Of a DNA stretch of 8,297 nucleotides, positions 1-7,491 are shown piece by piece. The stretch lies in contig JBFMGS010000079.1 in assembly GCA_040752635.1 (NCBI GenBank), forward strand, positions 1-8,297, read 5' to 3'. The position numbers were made by a program, and so were the translations under genes. Source of the stretch: JBFMGS01 sp040752635. Lineage in GTDB: Bacteria > Bacillota > SHA-98 > UBA4971. Position 1 is the stretch's first letter; the number at the start of each line of letters is the position of its first letter. The notes under the pieces are model-generated. The model made no database searches and had not been told where the DNA came from. It saw nothing but the letters and a program-made list of their open reading frames with translations.

Positions 1-687
1 AACGAGCCCGGTCGCACCATGACGGTCCCTGAGTTCCTTCGCCATGTCCGTCGTTTCGTTGTAGACTTCGTGGTGGGAAGGGTGTTGTCACATAACGGGG
101 GCGGGGAAACTGCAAGCGAGCTAGATGATGTGACCACCTACTATCTACTCCACCGGCATGACTTCGGTATGGAGGACGCACCTATCGGCGCATGTATCCT
201 CTATGCAGTATCGTGTGGGGTATCGGACACTGCACTCGTAGACCAGTTCGATGTTCTGCTGCGGGGAAACGACCGGAAGACACCGGACGAGAGCGGGGAA
301 GACGCGGAGTCCGAAGACACCGATACTGGGTCGGAGGAAGGTACCGGTAGCACGGTGAGGCTCAAGCCCTGGTACCAGCGGAAGCGTAAGGGCATGGGGT
401 ATGATGCGCCAAGCGGTCGGATTGTTCCCCTCATTGACCAGGTCCATCGTGTTATGCACCTTTGGAGAGCGGGTGATGTAGTCAAGGTTGACGAGTATCT
501 CGACGATAGGGGCCTGCGTCGAAACACGCTCTTCCATCAACTTCTACAGGCGTTGATTGAGCTTGCCCCTACCGGTAGCGAGGAGCGGTCACTGCTTGAA
601 AGCATCAGTAACCACTTAGCAGCCAGGAGAGTAGCGGCGGGTGGACAGACTAGACTTGCCGAAGGATGGGAGGGAGCGGAACAGTGA
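1..687 (+). CDS. C-terminal part of a DUF1156-type adenine-specific DNA methyltransferase (5' end outside window)
   Basis: The frame is open from base 1, and the first ATG (base 19) has no clear ribosome-binding site, so this is most likely the 3' end of a longer gene. The roughly 228 visible residues resemble, from memory of the family, the C-terminus of DUF1156 adenine DNA methylases. After the ATG come a basic/hydrophobic helix (VRRFVVDFVVG), then TTYYLLHRHDFG followed by a cysteine-containing helix, then VRLKPW, and finally a helical block (PLIDQVHRVMHLWRAGD). The methylase catalytic motifs and the SAM-binding site would lie upstream and cannot be checked. Residues 84-110 counted from the ATG form a strongly acidic, Ser/Thr/Gly-rich linker. 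The family methylates DNA adenines and usually neighbours a DUF499 ATPase, as here (base 2580). The TGA stop overlaps the next gene's GTG start. Alternative: a separate small protein starting at base 19. Confidence 0.65.
   Translation, partial: NEPGRTMTVPEFLRHVRRFVVDFVVGRVLSHNGGGETASELDDVTTYYLLHRHDFGMEDAPIGACILYAVSCGVSDTALVDQFDVLLRGNDRKTPDESGEDAESEDTDTGSEEGTGSTVRLKPWYQRKRKGMGYDAPSGRIVPLIDQVHRVMHLWRAGDVVKVDEYLDDRGLRRNTLFHQLLQALIELAPTGSEERSLLESISNHLAARRVAAGGQTRLAEGWEGAEQ
669..674 (+). promoter_or_regulatory. Shine-Dalgarno site deciding the ATPase start
   Basis: GGAGGG lies nine bases before the GTG at 684. The ATG at 666 overlaps this purine block and has only a weak AAGG ahead of it. This favours GTG 684, which forms a GTGA overlap with the preceding stop codon. 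Confidence 0.6.
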
Positions 688-1949
688 TCTCGCTTATCGA
701 GGCCCTGAGGTTCCGTTGTCTAAAGCACATTAGTCAGCCCGTGGGTCCATTTCACGTCCTCGTCGGACCGAATGCCAGCGGCAAGACAACGTTCCTTGAC
801 GTGGTGGCATTTCTCGGCCGTTTGGTGTCTGATGGGCTTGATACCGCCGTAAGCGAGCGAACTCATAACTTCGAGGACCTCGTCTGGAACCGGGCAGGGG
901 CGAGGTTCGAGCTGGCCATTGAGGCTCGAATCCCCGAGGATCGACGTAAGCGTCTGACCAAGCAGCAATATGACACCGTTCGCTACGAGGTATCGGTCGG
1001 ACTTGAGCCGAATACCGGTGAGACATCCATTTTGGCTGAGAAGGCTTTGCTCAAAGGCACGCAGAAAAACCACCGTAGACGTAAGACAAGAAGCTTCTTC
1101 CCAATGGCGGTCACTCCTCCTCCCACAATTATCACCTCTAGAGGGGGCAGTAGTACCCAGACGGTAATCAACAAGGTGCCTGGGGGTAACGACAATTTCT
1201 ACCCCGAAGTGTACGGACCCTCGGGCGAGGGGAGGGCACTTGCTTTTAGGCTCGGGCCCCGCAAGTCTGCACTTGGCAACCTCCCCGAAGACGAATCCAA
1301 GTTTCCCGTCACCACCTGGCTGAAGGGGCTGCTCACCGAAGGTGTGCAACAGATAGTCCTTAACAGCTTGTTGATTCGCAAGGCTAGCCCTCCCGGCCAG
1401 GTTCGAGGGTTTAAACCGGATGGTTCCAATCTTCCATGGGTGATCGAAGGTCTATTGAAACGGGACAAAACCCGGTATCGAGAATGGATCGCTCACTTGC
1501 AGACGGCGCTTCCAGACATTGAAGATATCCGGACGGTCGAGCGGCCGGACGACAGGCATCGCTACTTGGTAATCTGTTACCGTGATGGCTTGGAAGTGCC
1601 GTCTTGGATGGCGTCAGACGGCACGCTGCGCCTATTAGCGCTCACCCTGCCAGCATACTTACCTGATTTCCGCGGGGTTTACCTCATCGAAGAGCCAGAG
1701 AACGGAATCCATCCCCGTGCGGTCGAGACGATGTTTCAGTCTCTATCCTCGGTATATGATGCTCAGATCCTCCTGGCAACGCATTCCCCGGTCATTCTGA
1801 GCGTGGCCCAACCAGAGCAGATTCTTTGCTTTGCCAGAACCAACGAGGGAGCCACTGACATTGTGCGCGGGTCCGAGCACCCGGCGCTCAGGGATTGGAG
1901 AGGCGAGACCAACCTGGGCGTCCTCTTTGCTGCGGGGGTGTTGGGATGA
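684..1949 (+). CDS. ABC/AAA_21-type ATPase, MAD3-like, of a defence cassette
   Basis: This is a 421-residue ATPase counted from GTG 684; starting at ATG 666 adds six residues. Visible motifs are: Walker A GPNASGKT (28-35) right after an N-terminal strand typical of SMC/OLD/RecF-like heads; an ABC-signature-like block SDGTLRLLAL (about 311-320); Walker B VYLIEEPENG (332-341) with the catalytic glutamate; and the H-loop ATHSP (His 367). Between the two halves is a long insertion with a basic patch (QKNHRRRKTR, about 127-136) and Pro/Gly-rich stretches, possibly for nucleic-acid or partner contacts. Such soluble ATPases act as ATP-gated sensors that control a small effector, as in PARIS (AriA) and the MADS ATPase. 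The next gene starts inside this stop codon (ATGA), so equimolar synthesis with a partner is likely. The fold assignment is firm; the MAD3-like label is from memory. Confidence 0.85.
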   Translation: MISLIEALRFRCLKHISQPVGPFHVLVGPNASGKTTFLDVVAFLGRLVSDGLDTAVSERTHNFEDLVWNRAGARFELAIEARIPEDRRKRLTKQQYDTVRYEVSVGLEPNTGETSILAEKALLKGTQKNHRRRKTRSFFPMAVTPPPTIITSRGGSSTQTVINKVPGGNDNFYPEVYGPSGEGRALAFRLGPRKSALGNLPEDESKFPVTTWLKGLLTEGVQQIVLNSLLIRKASPPGQVRGFKPDGSNLPWVIEGLLKRDKTRYREWIAHLQTALPDIEDIRTVERPDDRHRYLVICYRDGLEVPSWMASDGTLRLLALTLPAYLPDFRGVYLIEEPENGIHPRAVETMFQSLSSVYDAQILLATHSPVILSVAQPEQILCFARTNEGATDIVRGSEHPALRDWRGETNLGVLFAAGVLG

Positions 1950-2587
1950 TACAGGATGTGACGGCGAAGGATCTGGTCGTGCTTGCGGCTGATAAACAGA
2001 TAGAGTTTGCAGTTAGAGGCTTGCTTCACCGTAAAGCGACATTAGGGATACAAAACCTGAGTTTCGACGTCTTTGTGCACCCGCATCACGACCCGGGGTG
2101 CTTAACACATGCGCACGAGTTTCTCCGGCCTTTCTCAGCAAGGTACGCTCGTGCGCTTGTCATGTTGGATCGCTTCGGGAGTGGCAGACATGAGTCAGTT
2201 TGTGAAGACCTTGAGAAGGAAATTGAAGGTCGGTTGTGCGGAACTGGCTGGGGAAATCGGGCTGCGGCGATAGTACTCGACCCGGAACTGGAGATATGGG
2301 TTTGGAGCAACTCGCCACATGTGGATAGGATCTTGGGTTGGGAAGGAAGGATCCCCAACCTTAAGGCTTGGCTAAAAGAGCAAGGTTTTCTCCTGCCAGG
2401 ACACGTCAAGCCTCAGCGTCCTAAAGAAGCTATGGAGGAGGCGCTGAAGATCGTAAAGAAACCTCGATCTTCCGCAATCTACCGCGATCTTGCGGAAAGC
2501 GTTAGCCTTACTGGTTGCGCAGACCGGGCTTTCATAAAGTTCAAGCAGCTTCTCGCAAGCTGGTTCGGAGGGATGACGTATGAGTAA
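1946..2587 (+). CDS. ATPase partner protein, MAD4-like / possible Toprim-like effector
   Basis: This is a 213-residue protein starting at the ATG within ATGA at 1946. A longer frame from 1895 would lie inside the ATPase gene and is unlikely. I place it with the proteins encoded beside AAA_21 ATPases (MAD4-like, DUF4276-like) from overall pattern only. The pattern is: a strand LVVLAADK followed by a helix carrying Glu 20; a VHPHHDPGC segment (44-52); a strand ALVMLDRFGSG with Asp 75; and a late strand IVLDPELEIWVW (109-120) with acidic residues 112 and 114. Toprim folds use one Glu after the first strand and a DxD after a later strand. Here the second site reads LDRF, so the DxD is absent or altered. 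The C-terminus (about 140-213) is helical and basic. Candidate roles are an ATPase-controlled nuclease or a binding adaptor; the sequence alone does not decide. The stop overlaps the next gene by eight bases. Confidence 0.6.
   Translation: MIQDVTAKDLVVLAADKQIEFAVRGLLHRKATLGIQNLSFDVFVHPHHDPGCLTHAHEFLRPFSARYARALVMLDRFGSGRHESVCEDLEKEIEGRLCGTGWGNRAAAIVLDPELEIWVWSNSPHVDRILGWEGRIPNLKAWLKEQGFLLPGHVKPQRPKEAMEEALKIVKKPRSSAIYRDLAESVSLTGCADRAFIKFKQLLASWFGGMTYE
2567..2572 (+). promoter_or_regulatory. Shine-Dalgarno site of the DUF499 gene
   Basis: GGAGGG lies seven bases before ATG 2580 and inside the end of the preceding gene. It supports this start and independent ribosome entry at the coupled junction. 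Confidence 0.7.
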
Positions 2588-5500
2588 CCTCGCCTGGACG
2601 CCATGGCACAAGGTGGTTAAGCTCCGCGATGACTTGAGGTCGGGGGAGCTTTCCCTCGCTGTGTTCGCTGCGGACCTCTACGATGTGATGATGGGCAAGG
2701 CGCGCGCTATCTACCAGGACCCGAGGGAGTTCTTTTCGTTGACCTACCCGACATTCAACTTGCGTGAGCTCGCAAAGGACGTTGTCTTGCGGCTCGCAGG
2801 CAAGAATGACAAAGCCGTCCGCCAGCTAGAACTCACCTACGGCGGCGGCAAGACGCACGCGCTCATCACGCTCTTTCACCTGGTAACCGCCCCCGAAAAC
2901 CTTCCGAATCTACCAGCGGTCCAGGAATTCATACAACACATTGGGATCACACCTCCGAGGGCTCGTGCTGTCGTGCTGGCGTTCGACAAACTGGACGTCG
3001 AAAAGGGCATGGAAGTCCGCGGACCCGACGGCGTGACCCGGTGGCTCAAACATCCGTGGAGTGTAATGGCATATCAGATCGCCGGCGTGGAAGGCCTCAA
3101 GTTGCTCCATGCCGATGGATTGGACTCCGAACGTGAGAGTTCCCCCGCAGAGAACCTCATGACGGAGTTGCTTGCCTTTCCTGGAAAGCAGGGGTTCTCA
3201 ACGCTTGTGCTCATCGACGAGGTTCTTATGTACGCCCGCGAAAAGATCGGGCTTGACCCCATGTGGCGCGGCAGGCTCGCCAACTTCTTTCAGTGCCTTA
3301 CCCAGGCCGCAACTAAGGTGGACAGGTGCGCCGTGGTTGCTTCACTCCTCGCAACAGATCCTCGGAAAAGTGACACGCTGGGCAAAGAGATCGCTCAGGA
3401 ACTCTACGCCATCTTCCGCCGCGAGCGCGAGGAGGGCGTGGAACCCGTTGTGAAGGAAGACGTGGCCGAGGTTCTGCGGCGTCGCTTCTTTGCACCGGAA
3501 TCCATCCGCGACCGTGAGGCGTTTCGCCCCCACGTGGTCGCAGCGCTCCAGGGTATCACCGATTTGGACGAACAGACCCGCAAGGAGGGAAGCGCTGCCG
3601 AAGAGCGGTTTCTGAAGAGTTACCCCTTCCATCCGGATCTCACCGACATCTTCTACTCTAAATGGACCAACCTGGAGGGTTTCCAGCGCACGCGCGGTGT
3701 CCTGCGGACTTTTGCCCTGGCTCTGCGCCAGGCCGAGCAATGGGACGAATCCCCCCTGATAGGTGCTAACGTGTTTCTGGGTGAGCCAGGGAAGGGTGGG
3801 GTTTGCGAGGCGGCGCGCGAGTTGACTACTATCGCAGCAACCGAGGAATACGAGGGCAAGAAGCAAGAATGGACTGGGATCCTCGAAGGCGAACTCGCAA
3901 AGGCCCGGAAGATTCAGCAGGAGATGGCGGGGCTCAGGTTCCGGGAGTTAGAGCAAGCTGTGTTCGCTACGTTCCTCCATTCCCAGCCCATCGGCCAGAA
4001 GGCGCTGACGCGCGAGCTCCTGCTTCTCCTGGGACATACCAGGCCTGATAAAATCGAACTGGAGAAAGCACTGTGTGAGTGGGCTGAAGTGTCGTGGTTC
4101 CTGGACGAAAGTGCCTTGAGCGACGTTGAAATGGGACAGGACAGGCACAGACTGCTCCCCAAGTCCTGGCGACTTGGGTCTAAGCCTAACCTCAAGCAGA
4201 TGCATCATGATGCCTGCGTGCGCGTGCCCGCCGAGTTCGTCGAAAGCAGGCTCTTGGACGAGATAGGCAAGCTCAAGAGCCTCACAACCGGGGCGCATGC
4301 TGCTGGAGCTAAAGTCCACAACCTGCCTACTCAACCCAGTGATATCGAGGACGATGGCGAATTCCACTACGCCGTACTGGGGCCCAGGGCTGCTTCCGAT
4401 CCCTCCCGGCCGAGCACGGAGGCCAGGCGCTACATCGATGAGACGACAGCGTCTGACCGCCCACGCGTCTACCGCAACGCGGTGGTGTTGGCCGTGCCAT
4501 CGCGCGACGGTCTCGAGGCTGCGCGAAACGCTGTTCGGCAGTACCTCGGCTGGGAAGAGGTTCGATCTCTGCTTAAGGACCAGCAGGTAGACCCTATCCG
4601 CGAGAAGGCGCTTACCGGTTACCTGGACGCCGCCAAAAAGAGGATGCCTGACGTCATACGGCAAGCCTACTGTATTGCGGTAACGGTTTCAGAGAAGAAC
4701 GAAGTTGAATGCTTCAGGGTCACGGTAGGCGACGAACCGTTGTTCAGTGCGATTAAGGCTCACCCTCGCGCGCGGATTCAGGATACGCCAGTCAGCGCTG
4801 ACGCTCTCCTGCCCGGCGGCCCGTACACTTTATGGCGCGAGGGAGAGACCTCCCGGCGGGTCAAGGACCTGGCAGGGGCATTCGCGCAGCTTCCGCACCT
4901 ACCTAAGATGCTAAGTCGCCAGGCAATTCTCGATACGCTTGTCGCCGGATGCGTGGAAGGGATGCTCGTGCTTCAGCTTATACGGCCTGATAGATCCGTG
5001 AAGACCTTCTGGCGCGAGGCTCCTGACGAGGCTGTGCTAAGGGATCCTGCATTAGAGGCAGTGCTCCCTGAGGCGGCGACCCTTACCGAGGTGGCCCCCG
5101 CGCTGCTGGAGCCCGGGGCGCTTCCAGGTCTTTGGGAGAGTACCGAGGTTACCCTTAAGGGGCTATCTGATTACTTCTCTGGCGGGCGCACCATCCGCAT
5201 CAGCAGGGAGGGCTACGAAGATGTGCTGACCGTTCCAAAGGCCGATAGAGCGGCGGTTGAGACCGCCGTGCATCTGGCGGTGAAGGGCGGTAAGCTCTGG
5301 CTGAGCTCGGGGCCAGCGAGCATCCTGGCCGAGGAGATCCCGGCTGGTCTCTTAACAGATGATGCGCTGCTACAGGTGCCGCCTGTGCCTATACCCACGA
5401 CTGACATCTTGCCTGAAAAGCTTCCGGGGGCTTGGGGAGAGGAGACAACGACCGGCCTGGCGATCGCTGTTGCGTTGTCCAAAAAGGTAGGCAAAGCGCT

Positions 5501-5882
5501 CCCGTGGCCGACGGTGCGTCAGGCCATTGACGGCGCCCTCCGGGCGGGACTACTGGAGCGTACGCTCGATTCCGGACCCTGGCCTTGTGACTTTGCCGGG
5601 GCGAACGTGGTCAAGCTACGGGTCCCAAGCGGGCACGTGCTCCCGCCTGTTCCAAAACCTAAGCCGACGCCCGGCGTGCTGGTCGCGGAAGCTGAGGTCG
5701 GGCCGAGGGAGATCCAGGATCTGGCTGAGGAAATCGGCGAAATTACCAAGGCTGCGATCGGAATTGGCCTCAAGTTCTACCTCCGCGTAGAACTGGGCGG
5801 ACACTCCCAGCCGTCGGATGAAACGGTCAGTAAGATAGGCGGAATGCTCGAGAAGATCTCTGACGGCCTCAGGCTCCGGTAG
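2580..5882 (+). CDS. DUF499-family AAA+ ATPase
   Basis: This is an 1100-residue protein, apparently full length for the family. The N-terminus (WHKVVKLRDDLRSGELSL, ADLYDVMMGK, then DPREFFSLTYPTFNLREL) is the hallmark start of DUF499 (COG1483) proteins. Walker A is the variant TYGGGKTH (86-93, Lys 91), Walker B is TLVLIDEVLMYA (208-219, Asp 213 and Glu 214), and an arginine-rich helix GFQRTRGVLRTFALAL follows at about 367-382, a plausible sensor/finger region. The C-terminal half (about 560-1100) lacks recognisable catalytic motifs. It ends in a small domain with LKFYLRVELGG and a helical tail. No transmembrane segment is evident. The family's biochemical role is not established; it is found beside DUF1156 methylases in predicted defence loci, consistent with the first gene here. 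It probably supplies NTP-driven sensing, translocation or remodelling. It is the last complete gene of the cassette. Confidence 0.88.
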   Translation: MSNLAWTPWHKVVKLRDDLRSGELSLAVFAADLYDVMMGKARAIYQDPREFFSLTYPTFNLRELAKDVVLRLAGKNDKAVRQLELTYGGGKTHALITLFHLVTAPENLPNLPAVQEFIQHIGITPPRARAVVLAFDKLDVEKGMEVRGPDGVTRWLKHPWSVMAYQIAGVEGLKLLHADGLDSERESSPAENLMTELLAFPGKQGFSTLVLIDEVLMYAREKIGLDPMWRGRLANFFQCLTQAATKVDRCAVVASLLATDPRKSDTLGKEIAQELYAIFRREREEGVEPVVKEDVAEVLRRRFFAPESIRDREAFRPHVVAALQGITDLDEQTRKEGSAAEERFLKSYPFHPDLTDIFYSKWTNLEGFQRTRGVLRTFALALRQAEQWDESPLIGANVFLGEPGKGGVCEAARELTTIAATEEYEGKKQEWTGILEGELAKARKIQQEMAGLRFRELEQAVFATFLHSQPIGQKALTRELLLLLGHTRPDKIELEKALCEWAEVSWFLDESALSDVEMGQDRHRLLPKSWRLGSKPNLKQMHHDACVRVPAEFVESRLLDEIGKLKSLTTGAHAAGAKVHNLPTQPSDIEDDGEFHYAVLGPRAASDPSRPSTEARRYIDETTASDRPRVYRNAVVLAVPSRDGLEAARNAVRQYLGWEEVRSLLKDQQVDPIREKALTGYLDAAKKRMPDVIRQAYCIAVTVSEKNEVECFRVTVGDEPLFSAIKAHPRARIQDTPVSADALLPGGPYTLWREGETSRRVKDLAGAFAQLPHLPKMLSRQAILDTLVAGCVEGMLVLQLIRPDRSVKTFWREAPDEAVLRDPALEAVLPEAATLTEVAPALLEPGALPGLWESTEVTLKGLSDYFSGGRTIRISREGYEDVLTVPKADRAAVETAVHLAVKGGKLWLSSGPASILAEEIPAGLLTDDALLQVPPVPIPTTDILPEKLPGAWGEETTTGLAIAVALSKKVGKALPWPTVRQAIDGALRAGLLERTLDSGPWPCDFAGANVVKLRVPSGHVLPPVPKPKPTPGVLVAEAEVGPREIQDLAEEIGEITKAAIGIGLKFYLRVELGGHSQPSDETVSKIGGMLEKISDGLRLR

Positions 5883-5889
5883 GAACGGG

Positions 5890-5896
5890 AAAGGAG
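5890..5896 (+). promoter_or_regulatory. Shine-Dalgarno-like site after the DUF499 stop
   Basis: AAAGGAG lies eight bases after the TAG stop of the DUF499 gene, five bases before an in-frame CTG (5902) and nine before an out-of-frame TTG (5906). It suggests that another operon gene began, or once began, here. Confidence 0.45.
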
Positions 5897-5901
5897 AGAC
5901 G

Positions 5902-6054
5902 CTGCTTGAGGCCCCGGAGTATTATATCAAGGACATGCTCTTTCGCGAAATCGACAAAAGGAAGGCTGTGATTGCCGCGGTCCCCAGGGCGCTAGACGGG
6001 GGCGGTCTCCTGTCACGGGTCCCACCTACGCGTCCGGACATGCGGGCAGGGTGA
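5902..6054 (+). pseudogene. Short open frame after DUF499, possible truncated gene remnant
   Basis: From CTG 5902 the frame encodes 50 residues to TGA 6052; from ATG 5935 it encodes 39. The peptide begins LLEAPEYYIKDMLFREIDKR and continues through VIAAVPRALDGGG. The first ~30 residues have a normal, amphipathic protein-like composition. The last ten codons run antisense over the 3' end of the kinase gene and look arbitrary. A strong Shine-Dalgarno sequence lies just upstream, but the only start at good spacing in this frame is the rare CTG. I do not recognise the product. The simplest reading is the 5' end of a former downstream cassette gene, cut where the island meets the two-component locus. 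Alternatives are a real small protein or a chance frame. The rest of the 143-base intergenic stretch holds no hairpin followed by a T-run in either direction. Confidence 0.35.
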
Positions 6055-7417
6055 AGGTGAACGTCGCGCCGCGGCCGGGCTCGCTTGCCGCGCTGATGGT
6101 GCCCCCGTGCGCTTCTACGATGCCTTTTGCGATGGCGAGGCCGAGGCCTGCACCACCCGCCGCACGATCTCTTGACTCATCAGTGCGGTAAAACCGGTCG
6201 AACACGTGCGGCAGGTCCTTCTGCGCTATCCCCGGCCCAGTGTCCTGCACTGCCACTGCGACGTGGCCGTCTCTCCGACAGGCAGACACGGTGACTCGCC
6301 CTCCATCGGGCGTGTGGCGCACTGCGTTTGCGAGCAGGTTGACGAGCACCTGTGCTATGCGGTCCGGATCCGCCTGGACTGGCGGGAGGTCGTGCTCGAT
6401 GACAGTATCAAGCCGTATCCCGCGTGCTTCAGTCTCAGCAGCGAAGACACATGTTACCCTCACGATGACGTCGCCAATCCTGGTTGGGACGAGGTGGAGC
6501 GGGAAACTCCTGGACTCCATTTGGCCGAGATTAAGGAGGTCCTGGACGATTCTTGACAGCCGGATCACCTCATCGTGAAGGGACACGATCATCTCGGGGG
6601 TAGGCTGGGCGACGCCCTCCTGCAAGGATTCCAGGTTGCCCCGCAAGACGGCGAGCGGCGTGCGAAGTTCGTGGGCGACATCTGCCACGAGCTTGTGGCG
6701 AGATTCCTCGTTGGCCTTGAGGCTGTCCTTCATGAAATTGAACGCGCGGGCTACGTCCCCGATTTCGTCTTCAGGTTTGGCATCAATCTTGACATCAAAG
6801 TTCCGCTGCGCGAGCTGGCGCGCCGCCTTAGAGAGTTCGAGCAAGGGCGCGGAGATCTGCCTTGAGAACGTGGATGCGAGTGCAACTCCGAGGAGCGCCG
6901 CGAGGATTCCCCCGAGGACAGTCGAGGCTGTCACGCGGCGCAGAAACTCTGCCTCCAGGGTCACAAGGCCTCTCTGAAGCGGGGTTACGAGCGCGACCGT
7001 GCCGACGCGCCTGCCATCCACCGTGACGGGCAGCGTGAACCGCGCGGTCTTCTCGTCAAGCATCGACCCTGTGCTCATTCCCCCGGAATCCACTATGATT
7101 CTGCCCGCGTGGTCCGCAAGGATCACTCGCTCGTCCCTCATCACTGCGGCGACACCGCCAGGCCACCGCCTCCCGAAGCCCCTTCCGTGGGGGCCCATCA
7201 TAGAGGGCACGAGGCTTTGGATGCCAGCCCATGAACCCCTTTGAGCATAATACGCAGCAAACAGGTTGCGCCATTGCTCCGCTCGTACGACAGTCGCCCG
7301 CCGGACATACCAGTCGAACACCGACCGTGTCGCGATGTTCGCTGCAAGCGCCGTGAGAAGGGCGCCACATATAGCCATCACAACAAAAGCCATTGAGATC
7401 TTTCGCCCGATCTTCAT
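6026..7417 (-). CDS. Sensor histidine kinase, BaeS-like, membrane-bound
   Basis: This is a 463-residue kinase that autophosphorylates in response to an envelope signal and passes the phosphate to the regulator encoded just upstream. The order is: transmembrane helix 1 (about 9-29); an extracytoplasmic sensor (about 30-162) with a Gly/Arg/Trp-rich stretch MMGPHGRGFGRRWPGG (73-88) and a PAS-like strand set (ADHAGRIIVDSGG); transmembrane helix 2 (about 164-184); HAMP (about 186-238); HisKA with DVAHELRTP and phospho-acceptor His 249; then HATPase_c with the N box NLLANAVRH (360-368), G1 DTGPGI (392-397), F box HVFDRFYR (404-411) and G2 GAGLGLAIA (422-430). All catalytic boxes are intact. The ATG is supported by GAGGG eight bases upstream (7426-7430 on this strand). 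The gene follows the regulator by 74 bases and converges on the defence cassette. The signal is unknown. Confidence 0.93.
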   Translation of the reverse strand: MKIGRKISMAFVVMAICGALLTALAANIATRSVFDWYVRRATVVRAEQWRNLFAAYYAQRGSWAGIQSLVPSMMGPHGRGFGRRWPGGVAAVMRDERVILADHAGRIIVDSGGMSTGSMLDEKTARFTLPVTVDGRRVGTVALVTPLQRGLVTLEAEFLRRVTASTVLGGILAALLGVALASTFSRQISAPLLELSKAARQLAQRNFDVKIDAKPEDEIGDVARAFNFMKDSLKANEESRHKLVADVAHELRTPLAVLRGNLESLQEGVAQPTPEMIVSLHDEVIRLSRIVQDLLNLGQMESRSFPLHLVPTRIGDVIVRVTCVFAAETEARGIRLDTVIEHDLPPVQADPDRIAQVLVNLLANAVRHTPDGGRVTVSACRRDGHVAVAVQDTGPGIAQKDLPHVFDRFYRTDESRDRAAGGAGLGLAIAKGIVEAHGGTISAASEPGRGATFTFTLPACPDA

Positions 7418-7491
7418 CGTACTGGCCCTCTTCTTGTCTCCTCGGCGCCGCCTGCTTCCTCAGGGTTACGCGCGCGGCCGACCGCGGGACT

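Noticed and set aside
1895..1945. Earlier ATG giving the partner protein 17 extra N-terminal residues
   Set aside because: It lies well inside the ATPase coding region, has no ribosome site, and the added residues are an out-of-frame reading of the ATPase C-terminus. The ATGA overlap at 1946 is a better start.
2470..2497. Perfect 8-bp inverted repeat TTCCGCAA...TTGCGGAA with a 12-base loop inside the partner gene
   Set aside because: It lies within coding sequence, has no T-run, and an 8-bp repeat of this spacing is expected by chance about once or more in a window this size.
3342..4664. Long - strand open frames (174 and 238 codons) opposite the DUF499 gene
   Set aside because: They lack ribosome sites and recognisable motifs and lie entirely opposite a conserved family protein.
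5975..6025. GC-rich stretch between the convergent operons as a bidirectional terminator
   Set aside because: Only 4-bp stems such as AGAC/GTCT can be drawn and there is no T-run on either strand.
6206..6977. Several + strand open frames of about 96-116 codons
   Set aside because: They are antisense to the histidine kinase, whose full motif set is intact. Long antisense frames are common in GC-rich genes.
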